A stretch of 48,923 nt of DNA from Clostridia bacterium (lineage in GTDB: Bacteria; Bacillota; Clostridia; JAQVDB01), in the NCBI GenBank assembly GCA_028698525.1, contig JAQVDB010000005.1, positions 1 through 48,923 of the forward strand. Reading direction: 5' to 3'. The position numbers and the translations under genes are program-made. Positions 8,878 through 17,567 of the stretch are shown piece by piece. The notes under the pieces are model-generated. The model was not told the DNA's origin, did not search any database, and saw only the letters and a program-made list of their open reading frames with translations. The first letter of the stretch is position 1, and the number at the start of each line of letters is the position of its first letter.

Positions 8878-9016
8878 CCGAATTTATATAGATATTTAAT
8901 TCTTTGAAATACCGATAATGTTATGTACATGGTAATTTAAAGAACGTTATATTCTTATGCTTATTAATATGCCTATAATGTATATTTATAAGTATAGAAA
9001 GGGTATATAAATTCGG
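8878..9016 (-). repeat. 139-bp leader bounded by a perfect 13-bp inverted repeat
   Basis: CCGAATTTATATA at 8878-8890 is exactly complementary to TATATAAATTCGG at 9004-9016. In the transporter mRNA the two arms would form a closing helix around 113 nt, with the inner arm ending about 20 nt before the ribosome binding site. A TATACT hexamer just upstream (about 9031) is a possible -10. The interior is AT-rich, and I see only weak internal pairings. It may be a structured leader or a small palindromic element. No known riboswitch motif is recognisable. Confidence 0.5.
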
Positions 9017-9067
9017 CCTGTAAAAAGTATAGTTTGAATAATATCATACAATATTGTTCATGTCAAT

Positions 9068-9886
9068 TTAATTTTGCCTAATACTGCCTATTTTGTCTAT
9101 AAAGCTCAATACCCTATGATGATTGATTATATCAGTTATAGAATATCTTTCAGCTACAATATGTATAATTATTAAAAATATCAGATATGTAATTTTTGTT
9201 AAAAAGTCAAAATGTGATATGCTGAAAAACCCCAATATAAATCCCAATATATTTGAACCTGTATCTCCCATCATGCAATATGATTTTACATCATAATTTC
9301 CATATACACCTAACATACAAATTAATGGCGTTGCTAAATACAAAAGTGATATTTCTATCAGTAAAAATATAGTGCATAAAAAAAGTACAACTTTTACCGC
9401 TCTACCAGGTCTAACATCAAATATATTTATTAAATTTGTAGATAGACAAATCACTAATATGTTCAATATTAAATCTATATAACCCTTTGATAAAGTACTA
9501 GATATAATTATGGATATTAATAAACAAATAATTGCCTTGAATGTCCCAGTTGTAAAGTCTCCTTTTATAAACTTACTGAAATGACCCCTTAACCCTGTAG
9601 TCCTCCTGTTTCCTACAAGATCATCAACAATACCTACAAATCCCATTGAGCAAATCCCAATAATTAAAGGGATACTATTTTCAACGTTCATTTCTATAAA
9701 CCATGCTAAATACATGTATAAACATAAAAGAATGGGGACAAAGGATATACCCATAATATTTATAACTTTCATGTTATCGAAATTATAAGAATATAATTTA
9801 TATCCGTGCAGCATATTGAAAAATATGGATATAAAGAATGTTGATGTTGTTATGCAAAAAAGGACATAAATCAATATATAAAACAA
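9068..9886 (-). CDS. MraY/WecA-like glycosyltransferase family 4 membrane protein
   Basis: A 272-aa polytopic protein of the polyprenyl-phosphate phospho-sugar transferase superfamily, which moves a sugar 1-phosphate from a UDP-sugar to a lipid carrier at the inner membrane face. Superfamily landmarks are present but altered: GIVDDLVGNRR near residue 85 gives the paired aspartates, NLINIFDVRPGRAVK near 150 replaces the usual N-x-x-N-x-x-D-G-x-D-G segment, and MMGDTGSN near 207 supplies a further acidic pair. It is about 50-80 residues shorter than MraY. It ends the steA-steB-GT2 cluster, 6 nt after the GT2 gene, so it probably initiates or modifies an envelope glycan with that enzyme. The substrate is unknown. 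Confidence 0.82.
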   Translation of the reverse strand: MFYILIYVLFCITTSTFFISIFFNMLHGYKLYSYNFDNMKVINIMGISFVPILLCLYMYLAWFIEMNVENSIPLIIGICSMGFVGIVDDLVGNRRTTGLRGHFSKFIKGDFTTGTFKAIICLLISIIISSTLSKGYIDLILNILVICLSTNLINIFDVRPGRAVKVVLFLCTIFLLIEISLLYLATPLICMLGVYGNYDVKSYCMMGDTGSNILGFILGFFSISHFDFLTKITYLIFLIIIHIVAERYSITDIINHHRVLSFIDKIGSIRQN

Positions 9887-9892
9887 TTATAA

Positions 9893-10588
9893 TTACTCCC
9901 TTTCAAGTTTCTTTAGCATGTTTTTATTTTTGAAAATAAATCTGTTTATATCAAAAAACTGTCTAAATCTATGAATAAAACCTCTTATATCTTTTTTAGT
10001 AATATCATGATACATATCAACATCTACAGATAAAACTCTATATCCTTTTTTTATGAGTTCTATAGTCATTCCCAATTCAAGTCCAAATCCCGTATCTATC
10101 ATTTTAATATCGTTTATTACTTCTTTTTTGAATGCCCTTTGTCCAGACAATACATCATTAAATTCTTTACCTGTATATTTTTTTACATAGTATCTTGCAG
10201 CACTTTTAACTATACCAAAACCACCACCCTTATTTTTAGGAAAACTTGCTATAGTCACATCTGCATCATTATTAATTAGGGGATAAACCAATTTTTCTAT
10301 TTCTTTTGCACTTTGGCCTATATCTGCATCCAAAAAAATTATAATATCTGAGTCAACTATCTCCAGACCCTTTTTTATTGCATCTCCTTTTCCCTTGTTT
10401 TCTTTTGTTCTGATAGTCCTTGCACCAGTTTGTCTGCTTAATGCATAAGTATTATCTTTAGAACCGTCATCTATGACTATTACTTCATCCATAATTTTCA
10501 GCGAAAATATTGCATGCAATGTATCTTCTATATGATTCTGTTCATTGTATGCAGGAATTATAACTCCCAATTTTTTATTTCCTATCAA
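9893..10588 (-). CDS. Family 2 glycosyltransferase
   Basis: A 231-aa GT-A fold enzyme close to polyprenol-phosphate sugar synthases and other inverting GT2 proteins. The nucleotide-sugar half shows GVIIPAYNEQNHIE at the N terminus, VIDDGSKDNT near 40, the metal-binding FLDADIG near 86, and LSGQRAFKKEV near 143. There are no transmembrane segments, so it is cytosolic or peripheral. Its start is a TTG that overlaps the steB stop (TTGA), preceded by GGAGCAGG, which implies translational coupling. With the next gene (GT4-type) it forms an enzyme pair attached to the steA-steB septation genes. The sugar donor and acceptor cannot be inferred. Confidence 0.9.
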   Translation of the reverse strand: MIGNKKLGVIIPAYNEQNHIEDTLHAIFSLKIMDEVIVIDDGSKDNTYALSRQTGARTIRTKENKGKGDAIKKGLEIVDSDIIIFLDADIGQSAKEIEKLVYPLINNDADVTIASFPKNKGGGFGIVKSAARYYVKKYTGKEFNDVLSGQRAFKKEVINDIKMIDTGFGLELGMTIELIKKGYRVLSVDVDMYHDITKKDIRGFIHRFRQFFDINRFIFKNKNMLKKLERE

Positions 10589-11463
10589 TTTTCCTGCTCC
10601 TCCTCAAGTTTTTTTAAGTCAATCAATGTTTCCGGCATCATAGCATCTGCATAATCTTTGCATCCAAAATTTCCTTTAGCACCGGCTAAAATTTCTATAA
10701 GTGAAATATTGCCAGTTATCTCATCTACATTATCAATTGTGGAAATTCTTTGTTTTTTGAATAGATTCATAGTTGTATTTTTAATATCAGTCTTTTCAAT
10801 AGCAACAGCTTTTACTTGGAAGTTTTTTATAGCTTTTAGCATACCATCTATAAATCTTATTGTCTTTTGGTCTTTAGCATTATCACCGCTTGCAAAAATT
10901 ATATATTCACTTTTATAAAAAGGAATATTTGAAATATCTATAATATTCATAGAATCCAATTTGTTCAACAGCTGGCTATCCAGTTGCAAACATAAGTCTA
11001 ATACCAATTTATCAAATATATTATTTATTCCAAGATCAGAGTTTGTAAACTCCTGGATATCTGCTTGATCAAAATCATATGAATTTATAGTTATAACTGT
11101 AGTAACTTTTGCCCCTGCTTTTTCTACGAGTTCTGAAATATCTGTATATACCCAATCACTATCCATTTCTATAATACAAATATTTTTATCTGTCAGTTTT
11201 TTGTATGTATAACTTTCAAACAACTTATTACTTAAATCATAATACATGTTTTTTTCACAGTCAGTTTCATTTAAACGTGAAAGCAGATAATTATTTTGAT
11301 TTCTCAAGGTGATAAATTCCTGCTCTATTTCGCTCACAAGACTCGTTTTTTGTGATTCTAAGAATTCCCCGCTGTTCATATTCAAACCTATCAATATACC
11401 TATTCCTAGGGTAAGAAATATTACTATGACAAATATAAGATAGTATTTCAAGTTTATAAGCAT
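10585..11463 (-). CDS. steB: SteB/MctB family protein (copper transporter-like fold name)
   Basis: A protein of about 292 aa with one N-terminal transmembrane anchor (residues 4-25), a heptad-like helix (about 35-65, SEIEQEFITLRNQNNYLLSRL), and an extracytoplasmic alpha/beta domain. This is the architecture of the family named after mycobacterial MctB (a channel implicated in copper efflux). In corynebacteria the same family is called SteB and acts with SteA at the septum. The linkage to steA just upstream supports the SteB reading rather than metal transport. The longest frame begins with TTG at 11478. The ATG at 11463 has TAGGTGG 5 nt before it and was chosen. Confidence 0.85.
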   Translation of the reverse strand: MLINLKYYLIFVIVIFLTLGIGILIGLNMNSGEFLESQKTSLVSEIEQEFITLRNQNNYLLSRLNETDCEKNMYYDLSNKLFESYTYKKLTDKNICIIEMDSDWVYTDISELVEKAGAKVTTVITINSYDFDQADIQEFTNSDLGINNIFDKLVLDLCLQLDSQLLNKLDSMNIIDISNIPFYKSEYIIFASGDNAKDQKTIRFIDGMLKAIKNFQVKAVAIEKTDIKNTTMNLFKKQRISTIDNVDEITGNISLIEILAGAKGNFGCKDYADAMMPETLIDLKKLEEEQEN

Positions 11464-11471
11464 TAAACCAC

Positions 11472-12596
11472 CTACCAACCTAAAAATAATTTTAGCTTTA
11501 ACTCTATAAGTTTATAAAGTGAGAATAAATTTGGTGAAAAAAATACAATCACAATAATGGGAAAAATAGCTGCTATCAACACCCCTGCTACATAGCGAAA
11601 TTTGAGAGGAATCCTGTATAATTCACTGACACCTTTTGCATCTACCAGCTTTGTGCCTACCTTCAACCTTACCAATAAAGTACTAGCCATGCCTGGCCTC
11701 CCTTTTTCAAGAAAATCTATCATACTAGTATGGCTTCCAACGGTTACAATCAGCTCTGCACCTTTTTCGTAGGACAATATCATGGCTATGTCTTCACTTG
11801 TGCCGGGGAAAGAAAACACATTGCACTTCAATCCGAGAGATTGTATTCTTTTCAATCCGGGTGCCTCACCATCTATATATGCATGTACAATTATTTCTTT
11901 ACATTTTTTCAATGTATTATCACTTACACTATCCATATCTCCTATAACTATATCTGGTTTATAACCGCTTTCTATTAACGCATCTGCCCCACCATCTACA
12001 CCTATCGTCACAGGTTTTATTTCATCTATATAGCTTTTTATAGCCATTAGATCTTCCTTATAATTTTTTCCTCTTATAACCACCAGCACATGTCTTCCAT
12101 ATATATTAGTTTTTATATTAGGAACTTCTATCTCATCTATAAAGAAATCTTTTTCAAGTTTTGCATACTTTAAAGTATTATCAATAAATTTGTTTAATTC
12201 ATTTTTTACATTTTTTCTTGATTCTAACATCTTTTTTTCAATCTGATTTTTTGTCAAAATTGTTGCTTTACACAACAATTTTCCATTAACATAAATATTA
12301 TCTTCTATCAATTCAATAAAATCGCCATCTTTTATCATGTTATATTTTTCTCGACCTATTTCATCTAAAATAAATATTCCCGCATTTTCCAATAACTCAC
12401 AGCCTTTGCTAGGATAGGTACCGGTTATAGACTGGGCTGCATTTATTATCAGCTTCACTTTCTTTTCAATCAAAGAATAAGCCGCTATTTCATCGATATC
12501 TGTATGATCAATGACCGCTATCTCATTTTTTTTAATTTTCTTAACTAAATTTTTAGTTTTATCATCTTTTTTTGCTTTTCCCTTTATATAAAACAT
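11472..12596 (-). CDS. steA: SteA-like putative cytokinetic ring protein
   Basis: A protein of about 374 aa with an N-terminal regulatory-like domain, a central thiamin-pyrophosphokinase-like alpha/beta fold (GVDGGADALIESGYKPDIVIGDMDSV near 205-230), and one C-terminal transmembrane segment (about 335-358). In Corynebacterium SteA sits in the cytokinetic ring and works with SteB in daughter-cell separation. The kinase-like motif D-G-G-A-D...GDMDSV is retained, so it may bind a nucleotide, but catalytic activity is not established. The longest frame has ATG overlapping GGAGG; the ATG at 12596 follows GGAGG by 5 nt and was chosen. The downstream order steB-GT2-GT4 suggests a septal envelope role. 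Confidence 0.87.
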   Translation of the reverse strand: MFYIKGKAKKDDKTKNLVKKIKKNEIAVIDHTDIDEIAAYSLIEKKVKLIINAAQSITGTYPSKGCELLENAGIFILDEIGREKYNMIKDGDFIELIEDNIYVNGKLLCKATILTKNQIEKKMLESRKNVKNELNKFIDNTLKYAKLEKDFFIDEIEVPNIKTNIYGRHVLVVIRGKNYKEDLMAIKSYIDEIKPVTIGVDGGADALIESGYKPDIVIGDMDSVSDNTLKKCKEIIVHAYIDGEAPGLKRIQSLGLKCNVFSFPGTSEDIAMILSYEKGAELIVTVGSHTSMIDFLEKGRPGMASTLLVRLKVGTKLVDAKGVSELYRIPLKFRYVAGVLIAAIFPIIVIVFFSPNLFSLYKLIELKLKLFLGW

Positions 12597-12805
12597 TTTT
12601 TCCTCCATTTTGTATTTCTTTTCTCTATTAGTATAATTTTTCTCTATATATCAATTTTTATTCTAATTATCAGGATATAGATAAAAGCACTGATTTTAAA
12701 TACGGCAATACCCTCCGTGTTCCGCAATCTAGCGCATTATATCAAATTTAGTCGCAGCTCTGGCATTATATGCTCTCTTAAAGGTTTAAATAAAATCACT
12801 GAATA

Positions 12806-12861
12806 GGGACTTATAGGCAAGATAAATGAGCTGCCCATAAATGGTCTTGCATATAAGTCCC
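12806..12861. other. Long imperfect hairpin, related to one at 40170-40210
   Basis: GGGACTTATA-G-GCAAGA pairs with TCTTGC-A-TATAAGTCCC: 16 base pairs with one mismatch around a 22-nt loop containing ATGAGCTGCCCAT. A similar hairpin with ACTTAT outer arms and an inner ATGAGCTGCTCAT lies just before the prepilin peptidase gene. The decamer AGTCGCAGCT occurs in the same order and relative orientation at both loci. There is no U-tract, so it is not a standard terminator. Confidence 0.45.
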
Positions 12862-12920
12862 GTCCAGTAGTTGTTGTTATCTTTAAAACACAGCATCACC
12901 GTCGGTAAATAAACATAGAA

Positions 12921-12950
12921 AAGGCTGTCAACCTAAAAGTCGACAGCCTT
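12921..12950 (-). terminator. Rho-independent terminator of spo0A
   Basis: AAGGCTGTCGAC and its near-complement GTTGACAGCCTT form a 12-bp stem (one mismatch) with loop TTTTAG, 13 nt after the spo0A stop. It is followed on the minus strand by TTTTC. It closes the recN-spoIVB-spo0A block. Confidence 0.85.
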
Positions 12951-12963
12951 CAAAAATATATAT

Positions 12964-13752
12964 TCAACTATATTTTGCATCCATTCTCAGTTTATCTGCC
13001 ACCATAGCGATAAATTCACCATTAGTAGGTTTGCCTTTCTCATCATGAACGGTATAACCAAAAAGTTTATTTATAGTATCCACCCTCCCACGACTCCAAG
13101 CCACCTCTATTGCATGTCTTATCGCTCTTTCTACCCTGCTGGGAGTAGTATTGAACTTATTAGCTATAGCAGGATATAGTTCTTTGGTTATAGCACTTAA
13201 AAGTTCTACATTTTTCACTACCATATTTATTGCTTCCCTTAAATATAGATAGCCTTTTATATGAGCAGGTACCCCTATTTCATGTATCATGTTTGTTATT
13301 TCTAGTTCAAGGGATGAGCTTTCTTCTCTAGGGTTATCTTTGAAATAACTTATCTTTCTCTTTACTATGTGAGAATTTGTATTAACCATCTCTCTAATCC
13401 TTTGTACAAATATCTCCATATCAAAAGGCTTTATCATATAATAATCAGCTCCTAGGCTTATAGCCCTTTGGGTGATTTTATCCTGACCTACAGCCGATAA
13501 CACAACTATTTTAGGATATGAAATAAGCTCAGATGAATTCAATTTTTCAAGCACTCCTAATCCATCAAGGTGCGGCATGATAATATCCAAAACAACTATA
13601 TCAGGTTTTGTTTTCATTATAATGTTTACTGCTTCTATTCCATCATTAGCTATTCCAACAATCTCCATGTCCTCCTGTTTAACAAAATATTCTTTCATAA
13701 TTTCACAAAAATCTTTGTTGTCATCTGCAATCACTACTTTAATTTTGTTCAT
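12964..13752 (-). CDS. spo0A: Sporulation master regulator Spo0A
   Basis: Response regulator that, when phosphorylated, commits the cell to sporulation by activating spoIIA, spoIIE and spoIIG and repressing abrB-type genes. The 262-aa product has a receiver domain (about 4-122) with acidic pocket D10-D11, phospho-acceptor D56 (VVLDIIMP) and the conserved lysine in YMIKPFD. It also has the diagnostic C-terminal effector domain with [18 protein letters not shown], the recognition helix that reads 0A boxes, followed by [19 protein letters not shown] precedes the ATG. It follows spoIVB, the universal arrangement in endospore formers. A TGTCGAA box upstream suggests autoregulation, and a terminator follows. 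Confidence 0.98.
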   Translation of the reverse strand: MNKIKVVIADDNKDFCEIMKEYFVKQEDMEIVGIANDGIEAVNIIMKTKPDIVVLDIIMPHLDGLGVLEKLNSSELISYPKIVVLSAVGQDKITQRAISLGADYYMIKPFDMEIFVQRIREMVNTNSHIVKRKISYFKDNPREESSSLELEITNMIHEIGVPAHIKGYLYLREAINMVVKNVELLSAITKELYPAIANKFNTTPSRVERAIRHAIEVAWSRGRVDTINKLFGYTVHDEKGKPTNGEFIAMVADKLRMDAKYS

Positions 13753-13763
13753 GTTACATTATC

Positions 13764-13807
13764 CCCCTTTATAATTAAGAAAAAATACACATTTTAACAA
13801 TTCGACA
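13764..13807 (-). promoter_or_regulatory. Candidate spo0A promoter with an upstream 0A box
   Basis: On the minus strand TGTCGAA (13801-13807) matches the Spo0A-binding consensus TGNCGAA exactly. It overlaps the start of a possible promoter: TTGTTA, a 17-nt spacer, then TAATTA, ending about 20 nt before the ribosome binding site AAAGGGGG. The 0A box is clear. The -10 hexamer matches only 4 of 6 bases, so the exact promoter is uncertain. Binding here would act close to the -35 region. Confidence 0.6.
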
Positions 13808-13875
13808 AATGGTTAAATAATCCTCCCACTAGATATGTTTTTTTACTATTTTTTATAAATTTGTTCAATAAAATT

Positions 13876-15183
13876 TTAACTTGCCATTTTATTTTCTGCT
13901 TCTTTCAACATCCACTCAATATATATTCCATAACCCTTGGAAGGATCATTTATAAATACGTGGGTGATTGCGCCTACAATTTTATTATCTTGTATTATTG
14001 GGCTGCCACTCATGCCCTGTACTATGCCTCCCGTTTTTTTAAGCAGCTCTTGATCTACTATCTTGATTACCATACCTTTAGACTGCTGATTGTCCTGTTT
14101 TACAGTTTTAATTATCTCAACATCAAATTCTCTCACACCAGTATCATCAATTGTGCTCAATATCTTGGCTGGACCTTCCTTTACTTCAGATTGAAGCATT
14201 ATTGGAAGTGCTTTAGCATCAAGCTGGTCATAAAATTTACTGTATACACTGCCGTATATGCCATATATCGTGTTCAGTTTTATATCACCTATAGCATCCT
14301 TGCCACCGGAAAAAACCCCCTTTATTTCCCCTGGTTTACCTTTTTCACCTTGTATTATTGAAATAACCTGGGAATTAACTATCTCACCATTCTGTACAGA
14401 CAATATAGAGCCTGTATCCATATCAGTAATTGCATGCCCTAAAGCCCCATAAATATTAGATTTTGGTTCATAAAAAGTTAAAGTACCAACTCCCATGGTA
14501 CTATCTCTCACCCATAACCCTAATCTATATTGCTTGTCATTTGCATCCTTCGCAGGTGTTATGCTGACAAATATTCTTTTCCCTTCACGATTGATACCTA
14601 AATTTATTGGTTTTCCATCCTTTTTATTGATGATATTAGACAAATGGTCTGCATCTTTTACATCTTTTTCTTCCACCTGTTCTATCACGTCTCCCGGTAA
14701 TATTCCTGCTTGTTCTGCAGGATTATATATTTTACCATCTTCAGTTTGAATATCTGATACTCCCACAACAAGCGCACCTTTAGTAAATAATGAAACACCG
14801 ATTGATTGCCCACCTGGAACTAATTTTATCTCAGGTATTACATTTAGCGTTATTCTTTTTAAAGGTATTATGCCAAATATTTTAAACTCAAGGTTTACTT
14901 TTCCTTTAGAAATTGTGCTTAAATTTAATGGTTTGCTTAAATTACAATTGACTTTTTTGGTTTCATCTGGTCCATCATTTATTTTTATTATTCCAGACTT
15001 GTCCGATTCAATGCATACATTTAAGGGCAGGTTAAAATCAAAAGTATGGTGATTCCCTTCTAAAACTTTTATTTCAGAAGGTATTTGTGATATACCTTGA
15101 ATTTGGGGAGAAAAATTTAATGCTACAATAATAATTGATAAAATAACACCAATAATTTTTTTATTGGTATTTTTACTCCACAA
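13876..15183 (-). CDS. spoIVB: SpoIVB serine peptidase
   Basis: Made in the forespore and secreted into the intermembrane space, SpoIVB cleaves SpoIVFA and so triggers release of active sigma-K in the mother cell. The 435-aa protein has an N-terminal signal anchor (about 9-26), a PDZ domain (about 125-205) and a trypsin-like domain. H250 (GALGHAIT), D377 (KIVDQE) and S392 (GMSGSP) form the triad with the same spacings (127 and 15) as B. subtilis H236-D363-S378. The start is a TTG with AGGAG 11 nt upstream. Its presence alongside a split sigK in this window means the whole sigma-K activation logic is represented here. Confidence 0.96.
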   Translation of the reverse strand: MWSKNTNKKIIGVILSIIIVALNFSPQIQGISQIPSEIKVLEGNHHTFDFNLPLNVCIESDKSGIIKINDGPDETKKVNCNLSKPLNLSTISKGKVNLEFKIFGIIPLKRITLNVIPEIKLVPGGQSIGVSLFTKGALVVGVSDIQTEDGKIYNPAEQAGILPGDVIEQVEEKDVKDADHLSNIINKKDGKPINLGINREGKRIFVSITPAKDANDKQYRLGLWVRDSTMGVGTLTFYEPKSNIYGALGHAITDMDTGSILSVQNGEIVNSQVISIIQGEKGKPGEIKGVFSGGKDAIGDIKLNTIYGIYGSVYSKFYDQLDAKALPIMLQSEVKEGPAKILSTIDDTGVREFDVEIIKTVKQDNQQSKGMVIKIVDQELLKKTGGIVQGMSGSPIIQDNKIVGAITHVFINDPSKGYGIYIEWMLKEAENKMAS

Positions 15184-15326
15184 ATGCCATCACACTCCTG
15201 CTATTTACAATAAAAACTAGCTTTATTAAATATCAAATACTATAATTAAGTTAACCTTTAATATATCAATTTATTCTTTATGTAAGCTATTAAATAATAC
15301 CTTTTTATATGAATTTAAGTATAAAA

Positions 15327-15353
15327 AAAGGTTTCTGTTAAACAGAAACCTTT
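15327..15353 (-). terminator. Terminator overlapping the recN stop codon
   Basis: AAAGGTTTCTGTT and AACAGAAACCTTT form a 12-13 bp stem followed on the minus strand by TTTTTTTAT. The 5' arm includes the last two bases of the recN TAA stop (15352-15354), so the ribosome clears the stem only on release. Confidence 0.88.
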
Positions 15354-17082
15354 AAATTGCTTTTTTTAATTTTTTAGCCGTTTTTAGCATTTCTTGAGCG
15401 TGATTTAACGAAATATCTGTAATATTCTTACCTCCGAGAAGTCTAGCTATTTCTGATACAGTTTGCTTCCCGTCCAATCTGTTGACAACTGTAGATGTAT
15501 CCCCGCCTTCCACTTTTTTTTGAATGAAAAAATGTATATCAGCCATTGCTGCAATAGAAGCAAGATGAGTCACGCATATAACTTGCCTTGTGCGCGAAAT
15601 TTGGGCAATCTTTTCAGCTACCATCTGGCCAGTTCTTCCACTTATGCCTGTATCTATTTCATCAAAAATTAAACTGGGAATATCATCTACTGCCGCCAAT
15701 ACATTTTTTAATGCCAGCATTATCCTAGAAACCTCTCCTCCGGACACAATTTTAGCTAATGGCTTTACATCTTGACCAATATTGGTAGATATCATAAATT
15801 CAACTTTATCGAATCCGTACATGCTAAAATTAATTTCGCTTGGGCTTTGACCCTTATCTTTAGTTGGAGAATGAATATCAACTACAAATTGTGCACTTTG
15901 TAAACCTAAATCTTCAAGCTCATCATTTACAAGCTTTTCTAAATTTTGTGCTGTTTTTTTCCTTCTTTCTGATAACTTGGTACATGAATCAAATAGCTTT
16001 TTGCTAGAGGATTCTAATTGCAAGTTTAACTGTTCTAAACGCAATTCAGCATTTTTATAAAACTGGAGTTCTTCATATATTCTATTTCTATAATTTATTA
16101 TATCTTGAATAGAATTGCCGTACTTTCTCTTCAATCTATTTATAGTATCGATTCTCTGTTCCGCTTCATTTAGTTGTTCAGGATCAAAATCAAGGTTATC
16201 CCTATATTGCCTTATATCTATGGCAATATCCTGTATCTGTAAAAGAATACTATTTAAATCTTGGTAAGTCATATTAAGACTATCATCTATTCCTACCAAT
16301 TCTTGAATATCGGTGACTATATGGGATAGGATATCGATCACTGCCGGTTTTATCCCTTCTCCATTGTACAAAATAGTGTATGCTTTATTCAATTTTTCAA
16401 TCATTTTTTGACTGTTTTTCATAATCTTGTATTGTTGCATCAACTCTTCTTCTTGGTCTGCTTGCAAATTTACCCTATCAATCTCTTCTATCTGATATAT
16501 TAAAAAATCAATCTTTTTTTCCAGTTCACTATCATCTTTTTTAAGATCAGCAATCTTATCCTTTATAGCTTTCCATTCAATATAATTTTGCTTAACTTCT
16601 TTTTTTATGTGTTCTGATTGTTTACCGCTCAAACTATCCAATAAATGAATGTGATTGCTGGAATGTAAAAGTGATTGATGTTCATGTTGTCCGTGTATAT
16701 CTATCAGGTAAGAACTTATTTCTTTTAACATGCTTAATGTAACCGGTCTTCCATTTATTCTGCATATATTTCTATCATTGGCGTTTATCTCCCTTGTAAG
16801 GACCAAAGTTTCATCAATATTTTCATTTAATCCAAATGAGTCCAATGCTTGGCTTACTTTGTTATTATATTTTATGTCAAAAAGAGCCTCCACTATACAA
16901 TTGGTTTCATTTTTTTTAATAAGGTCCCTATTAGCTCTTCCACCAAGGGCCAGATTAACAGCATCTATTATTATTGATTTCCCGGCACCTGTTTCTCCCG
17001 TTAACACATTGAAACCTTCATCAAATGTAATACTTAAAGAATCAATCAAAGCAAAGTTTTTGATATTCAATTCACGGAGCAT
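15352..17082 (-). CDS. recN: DNA repair protein RecN
   Basis: SMC-like ATPase that gathers double-strand break ends early in recombinational repair. The product of about 576 aa has the Walker A motif TGETGAGKS at 28-36, long coiled-coil arms (about 160-370) with a short hinge, the ABC signature VSGGEVSR near 455, and Walker B LIFDEIDTGISG near 475. GGGGG precedes ATGAATATG. The second ATG (17082) has a 6-nt spacing and gives the usual MLRELNIKNFALI start. It follows argR by 24 nt, the standard argR-recN order in Firmicutes. A terminator overlapping its stop separates it from spoIVB, which therefore needs its own (forespore) promoter. Confidence 0.96.
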   Translation of the reverse strand: MLRELNIKNFALIDSLSITFDEGFNVLTGETGAGKSIIIDAVNLALGGRANRDLIKKNETNCIVEALFDIKYNNKVSQALDSFGLNENIDETLVLTREINANDRNICRINGRPVTLSMLKEISSYLIDIHGQHEHQSLLHSSNHIHLLDSLSGKQSEHIKKEVKQNYIEWKAIKDKIADLKKDDSELEKKIDFLIYQIEEIDRVNLQADQEEELMQQYKIMKNSQKMIEKLNKAYTILYNGEGIKPAVIDILSHIVTDIQELVGIDDSLNMTYQDLNSILLQIQDIAIDIRQYRDNLDFDPEQLNEAEQRIDTINRLKRKYGNSIQDIINYRNRIYEELQFYKNAELRLEQLNLQLESSSKKLFDSCTKLSERRKKTAQNLEKLVNDELEDLGLQSAQFVVDIHSPTKDKGQSPSEINFSMYGFDKVEFMISTNIGQDVKPLAKIVSGGEVSRIMLALKNVLAAVDDIPSLIFDEIDTGISGRTGQMVAEKIAQISRTRQVICVTHLASIAAMADIHFFIQKKVEGGDTSTVVNRLDGKQTVSEIARLLGGKNITDISLNHAQEMLKTAKKLKKAI

Positions 17083-17106
17083 ATTCATCCCCCATTAAAA
17101 ATTCGA

Positions 17107-17556
17107 TCAATCCAGTAATTTCTTAAACTTTTTTACTAAAGCTTCTGCAATTTCATTTGTTTGAACAATAACTAATATAGTATCATCACCTGCTATAGTA
17201 CCTAATATTTCAGTATATTTAAAAGAATCCACTGCAGCTGCAGCTGCATGAGCAGAACCTGTTAAAGTTTTAATCACAATTAGATTGTTCACATGGTTAA
17301 TGGAAATTATAGAATCTGAAAAAACTCTTATCAACTTATTAGATATGCTTTCTCCGTCCTGTTCAATATATGCATATTTATATTTTCCGCTTTCTGCTAA
17401 TACTTTAGTCAACCTTAGCTCTTTGATATCTCTGGATATTGTAGCCTGAGTCACATCTATACCTATATTCCTCAATTCATCAGTCAACTCTTCTTGTGTT
17501 TCGATATCTTTTTGTTGTATTATTTCTAATATTTTGGCATGCCTATGTATCTTCAT
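17107..17556 (-). CDS. argR: Arginine repressor ArgR/AhrC
   Basis: Hexameric arginine-dependent regulator that represses arginine biosynthesis and activates catabolism. The 149-aa product has the usual two-domain form. The N-terminal winged helix (1-70) contains VTQATISRDIKELRLTKV, the DNA-recognition helix. The C-terminal oligomerisation and arginine-binding domain (80-149) has ILGTIAGDDTILVI with the arginine-contacting aspartate pair. It begins 12 nt after nadK, and the ribosome binding site GGGGG lies before ATG. It lies in the xseA-to-recN train rather than next to arginine genes, as in most Firmicutes. I saw no clear ARG box in the adjoining gaps. Confidence 0.96.
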   Translation of the reverse strand: MKIHRHAKILEIIQQKDIETQEELTDELRNIGIDVTQATISRDIKELRLTKVLAESGKYKYAYIEQDGESISNKLIRVFSDSIISINHVNNLIVIKTLTGSAHAAAAAVDSFKYTEILGTIAGDDTILVIVQTNEIAEALVKKFKKLLD

Positions 17557-17567
17557 AACTCCCCCTG

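Larger units (their letters stand above)
12597..12963. other. 367-nt intergenic region between spo0A and steA
   Basis: Contains the spo0A terminator at its right end and a long imperfect hairpin at 12806-12861. The steA promoter must lie in the AT-rich 12600-12700 part. No open reading frame or known RNA is recognisable. Confidence 0.6.

Noticed and set aside
12862-12871. CCAGTAGTTG, also present at 40530-40539, as a third part of the repeated hairpin element
   Set aside because: The second copy is the last codons of the major pilin gene, so the match is coincidental and its order relative to the hairpin is reversed.
13861-14361. A 166-codon plus-strand frame opposite spoIVB
   Set aside because: It is the antisense of a well-conserved protease gene, is full of aromatic residues as expected of such shadows, and has no ribosome binding site.
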